From NCBI GenBank assembly GCA_964370185.1, contig CAYJIJ010000003.1, forward strand, positions 4,875 to 68,874: 64,000 nucleotides of DNA, in the 5' to 3' direction. Positions 34,867 to 43,756 of the stretch are shown here, piece by piece. The position numbers were made by a program, and so were the translations under genes. A model generated the notes under the pieces. It was not told where the DNA came from and made no database searches. It worked only from the letters and a program-made list of their open reading frames with translations. Numbering within the stretch: position 1 is the stretch's first letter; every line of letters begins with the position of its first letter. Origin of the DNA: CAYJEQ01 sp964370185. GTDB lineage: Bacteria; Bacillota; Clostridia; Oscillospirales; Ruminococcaceae.

Positions 34867-36006
34867 ATGATGAAGACTCTCTTAGTTTGCGATTTGCTAC
34901 TTGACGATAGAGAAAAATTAAAAGTGTCTATGAGTTACTTCGTTCACCATCAAGCTGTTGAACTTAAAAAAAGAGGAATAGATATCGCAATACTCTCACT
35001 TGACATGCGCTCTATTAGACGAAAGAGAAAGCTTGGCATAAATGAATATGTAATAGATGGTATACCAATATATGTCGCTGCATTTCCATGTGGCCCAGTA
35101 AAAGGTATGCTCGAATTTGTTAGCCAAAAAATGGCTGCGATTGCCTACAAACGAGTGATAAAAAAATGGGGAAAGCCCGATATTATCCATGGGCACTTTT
35201 CAGGAAATTCATATACAGTAATGCAGATAGCTAAAAAAAATAATATACCACTGATTACCACTGAGCATGGAACTAATATTTTAAATATAAATCGAAACAG
35301 TTATACCGAGAAAAAAGCTTTTGTTGTTTACAAAAATTCGGATAGAGTAATTTGTGTGAGCACTGCTCTTAAAGAGGCAGTCTCAGAGTTTTATAATGGT
35401 AAAGTAGATATAATTCCAAATATTCTCTCAAGCAATTTTAAGCTCATTTCGACTGAAAAAAATAAAGAATTTACCTTTATAACGGTATCAAATTTAGTGG
35501 CACACAAAAATGTTGATTTAGTAATAAAAGCATTTGCAAAATTTATACAAGCCGTGCCAAATGCAAGGATTATAATTGCAGGTGATGGCAATGAAATGCC
35601 TAAGTTGACTCAATTAGCTAAAGATTTAAATGTCTTTGAAAAGGTAGAGTTTAAAGGCAGAGTAGAAAATAGTCTTTTGTCCAATATGTATAATAGTGCA
35701 CATTGTTTTGTCTTGCCATCAAAGTATGAAACATTCGGAGTTGTATACATAGAAGCAATGGCATGCGGATTGCCCGTGATTACAACAAGTAATGCGGCTG
35801 AAAATGGAATTGTAAATAGTGGCAATGGAATTGCAGTGGAGAGCTATACGGAAGACAATGTGCTAAAAGCTATGAAATATATTTATGATAATTATGAAAA
35901 TTACTCGCCAAATGAAATTTCGCAAGAATGTATAAATAAATATTGCGCTGATATTGTTTCGAAACAGATAATGGAAGTGTATGGAGAGGCTTTGGAAAAT
36001 GGGTAA
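34867..36006 (+). CDS. glycosyltransferase family 4
   Basis: GT-B transferase of 379 residues. GHFSGNSYTVMQIAK and TTEHGTNI in the N-terminal domain; ISNLVAHKNVDLV-like VSNLVAHKNVDLVIKAF, AGDGNEMPKL and PSKYETFGVVYIEAMACGLPVI (the EX7E donor-binding region) in the C-terminal domain. It is one of three such enzymes in the operon and overlaps the polymerase gene by eight bases. Confidence 0.92.
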   Translation: MMKTLLVCDLLLDDREKLKVSMSYFVHHQAVELKKRGIDIAILSLDMRSIRRKRKLGINEYVIDGIPIYVAAFPCGPVKGMLEFVSQKMAAIAYKRVIKKWGKPDIIHGHFSGNSYTVMQIAKKNNIPLITTEHGTNILNINRNSYTEKKAFVVYKNSDRVICVSTALKEAVSEFYNGKVDIIPNILSSNFKLISTEKNKEFTFITVSNLVAHKNVDLVIKAFAKFIQAVPNARIIIAGDGNEMPKLTQLAKDLNVFEKVEFKGRVENSLLSNMYNSAHCFVLPSKYETFGVVYIEAMACGLPVITTSNAAENGIVNSGNGIAVESYTEDNVLKAMKYIYDNYENYSPNEISQECINKYCADIVSKQIMEVYGEALENG

Positions 36007-37417
36007 AATATTTAGTAGCAAATATGATAAAGCCACAGAGATCTTGTGGCTAATAACATTAGTTTCATCTTTTTTCGGAATACTGATTTTCCCAGTGACG
36101 ATAGGGAATTTGGGGACATTTTATTTATTTCGAATTGCACTACTGACAACATCTGCTTTGTTTTTTGCTAAAGCTATCTTTAACAAATTTAGTTTTGTGA
36201 GAGATAAGTCCAAATTAATTAAATCAGTATATATTTTATTTGTATGTATGATTTGTTATTCTATTTACTCAGTGTTTATTGCACTAAATTTTTCATTCAC
36301 TCTTTCAAGAGTAATGAATTTATTTTTTGATATATTATTTTGTTTTTTAGCAATATACTTTATACCACAGAATTTTAAGCTTAATATAAAAATTATAACA
36401 GTATCACTTATTACTCTTCAATTATTAGGAGTTTATGAAACAATTTTTGGTGGCATCGTAAATAACCTTTATGATGGGATGAGTAGATATAGTTTTTTTA
36501 GGATATTACTTTTACAGCAGCCGGTAGTAAGTTTTGGAAACACAAATGACTTTAACTCAGCCACCGCAATGATTACTATTATAATAACATGGATACTAAT
36601 ATATTACAGCGATAGGCTAACCAAAGTGGAGCAAAATAAATCAAATATAATTATCATTACTATCAATTCACTAATGTTTTACTTAGCTTCATGTGGATTA
36701 TCCACACTAACAAAATATGCTATGCTGATACAGCTATCACTGATTTTAATATATGCCATAGTTATTAATAGGGAATTTTTAATGATAGCAATTACAATAC
36801 TACTGCTATTTGCTTTTACACATCTTATGCCAACAGCGCAAAAATATCTCATTGGAATTGAAAATAATATCAATCTCATAATATCAATGTTTGATGAAAA
36901 TCATGAGTACGAAGTAAAGGAAACACCAAAAGTATATGGCGAAGAGGTGACACTATCTCAACAGTTTGATGAAGATGCTACGGGTGGCGTAAGGCTTACT
37001 CTGATAAAATACGGTGTAGATACAATAATTAGTAGTAATTTTTTAGGAGCAGGTCTTGGCAATACTGAAATAATGGCGGCTGATGCAGGGGTAATAGAAG
37101 CATGGGCTGACAGAGAAGCTATCAGTTTGCACTGTTTTCCAATTAGAATATTAGCCGACATGGGTGTATTTATTCTTTTTCCAGCATTAGTAGTTTTTAT
37201 GCTTGTTCTACAAAATGCATATAATGCTATCACTAAAAGCGAGAGGAAAAAGCAAGCAAAATACACATTAATAATAGGTACTATTGCAGTATTTACAACA
37301 TATATATGCCTATCAACGGCATCTTCTGATGCTCAAGATTTGTTGCCTATGTGGTTGTTTTTTGCACTAGTAGTACAACTAAGTGATAAGGGAATATTAA
37401 GCAACATATATAAATAG
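35999..37417 (+). CDS. O-antigen/capsule polymerase (Wzy-like) membrane protein
   Basis: 472-residue integral membrane protein with about ten to twelve hydrophobic segments and one long non-hydrophobic loop (about residues 300-350, containing YEVKETPKVYGEE and GGVRLTLIKYG), the usual layout of Wzy polymerases, which join repeat units on the outer face. Sequence is poorly conserved in the family, so the call rests on topology and its place beside a flippase. The ATG at 35999 follows GGAGAGG. Confidence 0.8.
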   Translation: MGKIFSSKYDKATEILWLITLVSSFFGILIFPVTIGNLGTFYLFRIALLTTSALFFAKAIFNKFSFVRDKSKLIKSVYILFVCMICYSIYSVFIALNFSFTLSRVMNLFFDILFCFLAIYFIPQNFKLNIKIITVSLITLQLLGVYETIFGGIVNNLYDGMSRYSFFRILLLQQPVVSFGNTNDFNSATAMITIIITWILIYYSDRLTKVEQNKSNIIIITINSLMFYLASCGLSTLTKYAMLIQLSLILIYAIVINREFLMIAITILLLFAFTHLMPTAQKYLIGIENNINLIISMFDENHEYEVKETPKVYGEEVTLSQQFDEDATGGVRLTLIKYGVDTIISSNFLGAGLGNTEIMAADAGVIEAWADREAISLHCFPIRILADMGVFILFPALVVFMLVLQNAYNAITKSERKKQAKYTLIIGTIAVFTTYICLSTASSDAQDLLPMWLFFALVVQLSDKGILSNIYK

Positions 37418-37476
37418 GTGTATCTGTAGTTAATAGAAAATATGTATAAAAAACTAAACAAAAGCGGTGAGTAAAT

Positions 37477-38904
37477 ATTAAAAAAGAATATAACAAGATA
37501 TTTAAAAGTTTATTTGGATATTCAATGGTGCCGATAATAAACTATCTCATATCATTTATAGCAGTTCCAATTGCAACAAGACTAATTTTCCCAGAAGAAA
37601 TGGGTAAGATTAATCTTATTATATCGAGTGCGCAGACAATATTATTATTCGTTCTTTTAGGAGTGGACCAAGCGTTTTTTAGATTTTACTATGAACAGAG
37701 CAATCAAAAAAATAAAAAGCTGTTATTTACATTTTGCATATCGATATCTGTTTTAGTAATATTAATTTCATCGGTAATTTTATACCCATTTGCTGGTCAA
37801 ATATCCTTTCTATTAATTGGCACAAATAATAAAGCTGTATATATATCACTTGTTCTAACAGTAACATTTTCAGCTATAAACAGATATCTTACACTTATTT
37901 TTAGGTTGGAAGAAAAACCAATAGCATATATGGTTCAAAGTCTTTTGGCAGTACTGCTTTCAAGGACAGCATTAATAGTTACCGGAATAATAAATCCGAT
38001 AGTGGAATACTATATTGTCATTCGCATAATTCAAAATTCCTTAGTGACTCTTCTGTTAATAATAATGAATCTTAAAAAAATGAATTTTAATGGAATGAAA
38101 GAGTTTTCGAAAGACAGCTTTAGACCTATATTTCATTTTGCACTTCCGATAGCTCCTAATAATATGATAACATCGCTTAATAACTACATTATAAATCTTT
38201 TCATTGCTTTTAAATTGAGCTATGAGCAACTTGGGATTTATACATCCGCTGTTGCAATTGCTGGAACTGTTTCAGTTGTGCAAGTGACGATTAATTTATT
38301 AATCGGCCCTTATATTTTAAAAAATTATAAGAGGGAAGACCACAACTTTTGGCTTATACATAAAGTAGTTTCCTATATATTATCATTACTGATAGTGGGA
38401 ATAACAATGATACAACCGATATTTTTGTTATTGTTAGGGGAAAAATATAGAGAGGCGTCTAAACTATTTACCCTTTTGCTGTCATCTCCAATATTTTATA
38501 CAATCACAGAAACGACATATATGGGATTTACTATAATGAAAAACAACAACAAAAGAGTTATCAGTAGTGTAATTGCACTGACTATAAATGCCTTATTACT
38601 ATCAGTGCTTTACTTTGTACCTAATATTGATATTATATATGTTACTGTCGTTACTGCTATAAATGCATTTGTTTTAATGATGGCACAGAGTATATTAGGG
38701 CAGAGATTATTTAAAACTCTTGAAAACTATAACCATATCTTTTTAGTCGCCATAGTTATAATTATTTGTACACTCATAAACTTGAATATATATGGTATAT
38801 TCAAGTTTATATGCTTATTCTTAACTGCGCTTACATTAACACTCATCTACAAGGCTGATATTATATCTGCGTATAAGCTTATCAAAAATAATTATTCACA
38901 TTAA
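37477..38904 (+). CDS. polysaccharide flippase (Wzx-like)
   Basis: MOP-superfamily exporter with about twelve membrane segments that flips the lipid-linked repeat unit. The first in-frame ATG is at 37525, but it would cut off the typical basic N-terminal segment. In-frame codons reach back to an ATT at 37477, giving IKKEYNKIFKSLFGYS, with GGTGAG six bases upstream. That is what Wzx N-termini look like, so a non-standard ATT start is proposed (475 residues). It is the last gene of the operon. Confidence 0.85.
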   Translation: MKKEYNKIFKSLFGYSMVPIINYLISFIAVPIATRLIFPEEMGKINLIISSAQTILLFVLLGVDQAFFRFYYEQSNQKNKKLLFTFCISISVLVILISSVILYPFAGQISFLLIGTNNKAVYISLVLTVTFSAINRYLTLIFRLEEKPIAYMVQSLLAVLLSRTALIVTGIINPIVEYYIVIRIIQNSLVTLLLIIMNLKKMNFNGMKEFSKDSFRPIFHFALPIAPNNMITSLNNYIINLFIAFKLSYEQLGIYTSAVAIAGTVSVVQVTINLLIGPYILKNYKREDHNFWLIHKVVSYILSLLIVGITMIQPIFLLLLGEKYREASKLFTLLLSSPIFYTITETTYMGFTIMKNNNKRVISSVIALTINALLLSVLYFVPNIDIIYVTVVTAINAFVLMMAQSILGQRLFKTLENYNHIFLVAIVIIICTLINLNIYGIFKFICLFLTALTLTLIYKADIISAYKLIKNNYSH

Positions 38905-38960
38905 TTGATAATAACTTGATATAAAATGCAAGAAAAACTTAATAAAGATAAATAAACTAA

Positions 38961-38995
38961 GGGACATGCACCAGCTGACAGCAGATGCATGCCCC
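38961..38995. terminator. terminator between convergent units
   Basis: GGGACATGCA (38961-38970) pairs with TGCATGCCCC (38986-38995) with one mismatch, between the flippase stop and the convergent DHHW-type gene. Confidence 0.6.
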
Positions 38996-39011
38996 TAAAT
39001 AATTAAAACCC

Positions 39012-40109
39012 CTACCCCCAAACAACCTCTCCCTGCATATAACTATCCACCGAATAAGCAAATAATATCTGCTCATACCCGATAATATCAAGCTCTGAGA
39101 GAAGCTCTTTGGTTACTTTCTCAGCATCCACAAAGGTAATTCTTCCATAATGCGGTGCTAAAAAGGGGAGGTATGTCAGGGTGTGGGTATCGCCAAATAC
39201 CAAAAGCTCGGTGTCGTATGGCGAAAAAACAGTTATATCAATCATGGTGGCTTCACCACCTAAAAAGACATCCATCGGGCTTCCAAGCTCAGCGGCGTCT
39301 TTAAAGAACAATTCATGATGAAGTGATATTCCATCTTCGTCAAGACGCTCCACCAAATACTCCCTATCGTAGCGGTTAAAATGATACAGGCTGATGCTGT
39401 CCTGCCCCACATCTTTGTAGGGGGATTTATCATATACATCACCGTAAAATGAGAATGTATTATGCTCAGTATCATACCGCTCGAAGGAATGGGGTGTGAG
39501 ATTTAATCTGCTTGCAAGCTCACGGTATAGATAGTAAGAGCCTGTTGAGGTGAGGTCGGACTGTGTTTTATAATAAAGTGGTAAATCATGGCTTGCAAAA
39601 AGTGTGGGATATACATCAACAGTGGAAACAATTCCCTCTAAATCACGGTAGACATCTTCTATATATTTCTTTTGATTAAATAAAAGCGTGCTTGAATAAC
39701 TTCCGAGCATGTGTTGATTTATACCGCAGGAGGTGGGGACAAGCATCATATATGTCGGCACTCGGTATGTGGAGGTGAAATTCTTTATGCCCTCGGTGTT
39801 TAAAAAAGTTACACTTTCGTCCGCTGGAGGGATATTCTCAAGCAAGTAATCCTCGGTGATAAATATGCCATTCTGCTCCTCATAACCGCTCTCAAATCGC
39901 ACCTTGATAAGTCCACTTCTAAGTTCGGAATTAAAGGGGAATAGCTCTGTTATGAGCGTCTCCAGAGAAGTGAAAAAGCTTTGCTTATCCGAAGTGTCGG
40001 GCTGTATGGGCAGGCTTGGATAACTCAGCGCCGCTCGAAAAGAAATTGTGGTCGTGGTTATTAAAATCGCCGCAATTATAAAAACTGCCGTGAGCCTTTT
40101 GGGTTTCAT
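39012..40109 (-). CDS. DHHW/AlgX-type protein with altered catalytic motifs
   Basis: 365 residues; one N-terminal membrane anchor (residues 8-25) and an extracytoplasmic SGNH-hydrolase-like domain. In active relatives a DHHW motif and a GDS Ser form the site. Here the DHHW position reads KTQSDLTSTG (181-190) and the GDS position reads FGDTHT (306-308), so the Asp, His and Ser are replaced. It is last in a run with a small membrane protein and an MBOAT protein that is also altered. It may bind or scaffold rather than transfer acyl groups. Confidence 0.75.
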   Translation of the reverse strand: MKPKRLTAVFIIAAILITTTTISFRAALSYPSLPIQPDTSDKQSFFTSLETLITELFPFNSELRSGLIKVRFESGYEEQNGIFITEDYLLENIPPADESVTFLNTEGIKNFTSTYRVPTYMMLVPTSCGINQHMLGSYSSTLLFNQKKYIEDVYRDLEGIVSTVDVYPTLFASHDLPLYYKTQSDLTSTGSYYLYRELASRLNLTPHSFERYDTEHNTFSFYGDVYDKSPYKDVGQDSISLYHFNRYDREYLVERLDEDGISLHHELFFKDAAELGSPMDVFLGGEATMIDITVFSPYDTELLVFGDTHTLTYLPFLAPHYGRITFVDAEKVTKELLSELDIIGYEQILFAYSVDSYMQGEVVWG

Positions 40110-40146
40110 GACTACATCCCTCCTTTCTGTCTAAATTGTAGAGTGT

Positions 40147-40347
40147 TTAATCACTCTCACTCTCTTCTTCTGCTTCTTGCTTCTTTTTCTCATCATAAAT
40201 AGAGTAGAGTTTGGCAATAAGAAAATAAAATATTAAAGTTGTAATTGCTCCTAAAGGAGTACTCAAGTCATTACTTATTCCTAATCCTGAATATAATAGC
40301 GTAAATACAGCATAGGGCACTATAAAAAGCAAAAGGGCCTTTATCAT
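40147..40347 (-). CDS. small membrane protein
   Basis: 66 residues from the ATG at 40347, which has GGAGGAAG upstream. Two hydrophobic segments (about residues 3-20 and 28-45) and an acidic and basic C-terminal tail (EKKKQEAEEESESD). It lies between the MBOAT and DHHW-type genes, so it is probably an accessory subunit. No family recognised. Confidence 0.7.
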   Translation of the reverse strand: MIKALLLFIVPYAVFTLLYSGLGISNDLSTPLGAITTLIFYFLIAKLYSIYDEKKKQEAEEESESD

Positions 40348-40407
40348 AATGAACTTCCTCCAAATCTTGTTATAAGCCTTAAGCCAATACAATCTTCACA
40401 AATGAAT

Positions 40408-41748
40408 TTACACCATAAAAACAACCGATAAAAATAAGAGCAGAAGCGATTGTAAAGAGCTTATTATCTGCCAAGTAGCAGGATAATGTTTTTCCATAAA
40501 TTTGGCGGTCACACTATAAATACTACTGCAAAGAACTACACATAAAATAAGTGTGCCCATATTTGCACTGAGAAGATAAAGGGTTATATTATCGGTTGCT
40601 GGTAGGTCCGATAGATTAAACATTGAGCGTATATAAAATGTAGCTTCTGGTATGCTTGAGGCAGTGATGAATACAAATGAGAATATTGTTACACAGAATG
40701 TCATCATTCTGCTTATGAAATCGGGTGTGTTTTTAACTATAAATGGATAGAGATACTGCTCCCCTATAATAAATAATGCAAGGTAAATTCCCCATAATAG
40801 ATAGTTTGGAGTAATTCCATACCAGAGAGAAATGAGCATACTCACCAAAATTATATTGAGTGAAGCGGATAGGAAACCACCGCTTTTTTCACCGAGTTGC
40901 ATATAGACATATTTTCGCACAAATTGGTTTATCGTGATATTAAATCTGGCAAAAAACTCATCCACACTGCGGGACATGAATGGATAGTAAAAACTCATAG
41001 GTAGCTTAAATGAAAACAGATATGCAATTGCTTGCGCCATATCGAAATAGGCGGAGAGTGTAAAATAAAGAGAAAATGTAAAGCTTATCACCAAAAGCCA
41101 AATGCCGAGAACCGAAAAATTTGAGTGGCTAATTTGGGCTAAATCGGTGTAGAGACGGTGCACACTGTCTGCGAGTATTACTTTCTTGGCAACTGCGGAA
41201 ATGAGCATTACAGCACCTTTGCTTATTGAGGTAAGCGAGGGATGAACTTCTTTAATAGGATAGCGAATTTCCCCCAACCTCACAAATGGCCCACAAAATA
41301 TCTTGCCGAAAAACAGGCTGTAAACTGCATATAAAAGGAGATTTTTCTCAGCTTCGAGCTCTTTTTTATATATGTCCACCGTGTAGCTTATACCGCACAG
41401 CGCAACTACCATTACACCTGCAACAGTAATGCCACTTTCGGTTAGAATAACACTGAAATAGCTAAATATTGCAAGATTTTTTATCACATTAATAACTGTA
41501 AAGAACAATGCAAGTTTTTTTATTTTGCGTTTTGAAAGCCTGCCTATAAGTAAGCCAAAAATATAGTCGGTAAATGTCATTGTAAGAAGGATGTATATAT
41601 TTGCCTCGGAAAGAGTGAGGTAGAATGCAAGGGAAATTATCAAGAGTGAAACATATTTATATTTATTGGGTGAGAAATAGTAAAAAGCCATTGAGAGTGG
41701 CAAAAAGAAAAATATAAAGGTTAAACTAAAAAACTCCAAAGCAGGCAC
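40408..41748 (-). CDS. MBOAT-family membrane protein lacking the catalytic His
   Basis: 446 residues, about eleven membrane segments, with the DltB/AlgI-type layout. The usual RWHISLSxWxRDYVY region reads RFNITINQFVRKYVY (268-282), and the invariant His of the WHG motif is Tyr in SLWYGITPNYLLWG (307-320). Active members transfer acyl groups across the membrane to cell-surface polymers. The loss of both His residues makes ordinary acyltransfer unlikely. First of three genes in a probable operon. Confidence 0.85.
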   Translation of the reverse strand: MPALEFFSLTFIFFFLPLSMAFYYFSPNKYKYVSLLIISLAFYLTLSEANIYILLTMTFTDYIFGLLIGRLSKRKIKKLALFFTVINVIKNLAIFSYFSVILTESGITVAGVMVVALCGISYTVDIYKKELEAEKNLLLYAVYSLFFGKIFCGPFVRLGEIRYPIKEVHPSLTSISKGAVMLISAVAKKVILADSVHRLYTDLAQISHSNFSVLGIWLLVISFTFSLYFTLSAYFDMAQAIAYLFSFKLPMSFYYPFMSRSVDEFFARFNITINQFVRKYVYMQLGEKSGGFLSASLNIILVSMLISLWYGITPNYLLWGIYLALFIIGEQYLYPFIVKNTPDFISRMMTFCVTIFSFVFITASSIPEATFYIRSMFNLSDLPATDNITLYLLSANMGTLILCVVLCSSIYSVTAKFMEKHYPATWQIISSLQSLLLLFLSVVFMV

Positions 41749-41928
41749 CTCCTATTATAAAATATTTCGAAAAAATTATGGTGTTGCCACCTGTAATCTA
41801 AATTTGTTTTATTAAATCTTAGTCAAAATTATAGCTGAGTGAAAGCATTCTGCTCTCATTACTACATTTGCAGTTTACCCACCCGAAAAAAGAGAACTAT
41901 AAATATTCGCACAATTAAAGCCTAATTT

Positions 41929-42528
41929 TTAACGCCCTAATTCATCCTTAACTTTTTCTAAAATCTTACTGTATTCTTCATAACTCATAAGTGAATTTAG
42001 CACGCTTACTAAAGAGTTGCTTGAAAGGCGTTTTGGTAGGGAGAGCTTTTCAAGGAGTGCACGGCGAATATCGCTACTGTTATCAGCGCCCGATATGCCA
42101 TCGGTGATAAAGTCCTGTTTTGTGATGAGCCTTGTAGGCGCAGAAGTGGTGCAGGAAATTACACCTGAAGCGGCAAGAGCGTCCATTATCACTTCTTTAG
42201 GTACTCCCTCAACACCTAAAGTGCCCTCAGCGGAGGGGGAGGCTTTTCGGTGCTCTTTCCCTGGGATATCCGGGATGTAGACATGGGTTATTTTGCCCTC
42301 TTTTATAGCGCCTTTAAGATAGTTTCGAATTTTAAATCCAGCCATGTCGGAATCAGTGAAGATAATAAGCCCATTTTCTTTGGCAAGGCGCCTGAGCAAG
42401 GCAAGCATTTCTTTGTCCTTAAATATCCTATATCCACCGAGTTCTATTATATTCGCATCGATTATAGAGCTCAGTTTTGATTTGTCGTACCTGCCCTCTA
42501 CAACCACGGTTTCGGTTAATTTTATCAT
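41929..42528 (-). CDS. Toprim-domain protein, ribonuclease M5-like
   Basis: 199 residues. The Toprim catalytic motifs are clear: VVEGRYDK with E11, and FTDSD with D59 and D61. The C-terminal half resembles the RNase M5 extension (DUF4093). RNase M5 matures 5S rRNA in Firmicutes. The protein is close to RnmV in size and layout. Transcribed alone on the minus strand between the MBOAT operon and holA. Confidence 0.85.
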   Translation of the reverse strand: MIKLTETVVVEGRYDKSKLSSIIDANIIELGGYRIFKDKEMLALLRRLAKENGLIIFTDSDMAGFKIRNYLKGAIKEGKITHVYIPDIPGKEHRKASPSAEGTLGVEGVPKEVIMDALAASGVISCTTSAPTRLITKQDFITDGISGADNSSDIRRALLEKLSLPKRLSSNSLVSVLNSLMSYEEYSKILEKVKDELGR

Positions 42529-42663
42529 ATATGGGGAGTCCTTTCTAAGGGTTTAGAAGTCCAATGTTTTGTGACGACTACACCCTGTTAGAAAACTTTT
42601 CTGCACACTGTATCTACCTCTCCACTACTATAAAAAATTGTAGAGAAAAGAGCTTTAAGTCTT

Positions 42664-43710
42664 TTATTTCTTTGAGTCATGCAGTAGTGAGATGAGGCTG
42701 ATTACTGTTTTTTCTAAAATAATTCTGTCATTCACCTTAGAGCTTTTGAGTGATAAATCGGCATCTGTAAGCAGTGCGAGTGCCTCATATAGCTTAGACG
42801 CTGTATGCTTTGCCGATTGATTATAGGCGTTTTTTAGCCTGAAATTGTTTTTAGAAGTAAATCCAAAATCCTCACTCGCAGTGGATAGAGGCACATTGTT
42901 CGCCTGCGCTACCTTAGCCCTGTATAAATCGCAAAAGCTGTTTGAAAGGACTGCCATAATCATGGTGGGCGGTTCTTTTAGATAGAGAAGGTCGGAGAGT
43001 ATCCGCATAGCCTGAGAGGGATTTTTGGCGTTTATTGCATTTGTTAGGTCAAACACCCTCGCTTCCACTGTTTCCACGGTGTAGCGGTGGATATCTTCAT
43101 TTGTAATATTATCGCTACAGATGGCAGATAGTTTTGAGAGCTCATTATTTAGTATGGACATATCCGTGCCACAGTGACGAATTAATTCACTTGCCACATT
43201 TTTCTCGATATTCTTACCACTTTTTTTAAGGGTGCGAGTGATAAATGCAGTTAAGTCGGATGGTTGTTGTTTTTCGAATTTTAAAATATTGCCATTTTTC
43301 TCAAAAGCAGCATTTATCAGTTTGCAGGCTTTATTCTTTAAGGGGGAAAAGCTATTATCCTTTATCACAAGCAAAAATAAAGTGTGCGGTGGCATGTCTT
43401 CCGCCGCTTTTATTACTTCTTCTATGAGCTCGCCTGCATTATCGCCCTGTGGGATGGGGGGAGTGTTTAGCATCACCGCCCTAAATCCACCAAACATCGG
43501 CACTGATTCTATGCTATTTGTAAAAGCTTCCCCAGTGGTCTTACTGCCGTCGAGCTGTAAAAAATCGCCGTCATTTTTGGCGGTAAATTCCTTTATCATG
43601 TTAACCGCATGATTTATTAAGTAATGCTCGTTTCCATATATTAAAAAGAGGCGGGAGAAATCCTCCTGCTTTAAAGTTTCTTTGAGTTTGGCGATATCGA
43701 GTTTTGCCAT
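42664..43710 (-). CDS. holA: DNA polymerase III delta subunit
   Basis: Clamp-loader wrench subunit, 348 residues, full length. Features seen are FLIYGNEHYLINH near the N-terminus, TLKKSGKNIEKNVASELI and ELSKLSAI in the middle, and the C-terminal collar domain. Downstream of comEC on the same strand by 46 bases, the usual pairing in Firmicutes. Confidence 0.94.
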   Translation of the reverse strand: MAKLDIAKLKETLKQEDFSRLFLIYGNEHYLINHAVNMIKEFTAKNDGDFLQLDGSKTTGEAFTNSIESVPMFGGFRAVMLNTPPIPQGDNAGELIEEVIKAAEDMPPHTLFLLVIKDNSFSPLKNKACKLINAAFEKNGNILKFEKQQPSDLTAFITRTLKKSGKNIEKNVASELIRHCGTDMSILNNELSKLSAICSDNITNEDIHRYTVETVEARVFDLTNAINAKNPSQAMRILSDLLYLKEPPTMIMAVLSNSFCDLYRAKVAQANNVPLSTASEDFGFTSKNNFRLKNAYNQSAKHTASKLYEALALLTDADLSLKSSKVNDRIILEKTVISLISLLHDSKK

Positions 43711-43756
43711 ACAGTTGCCTCCGAAGTCCTTAGTTTTTAGGCTTTAGCCATATAAA

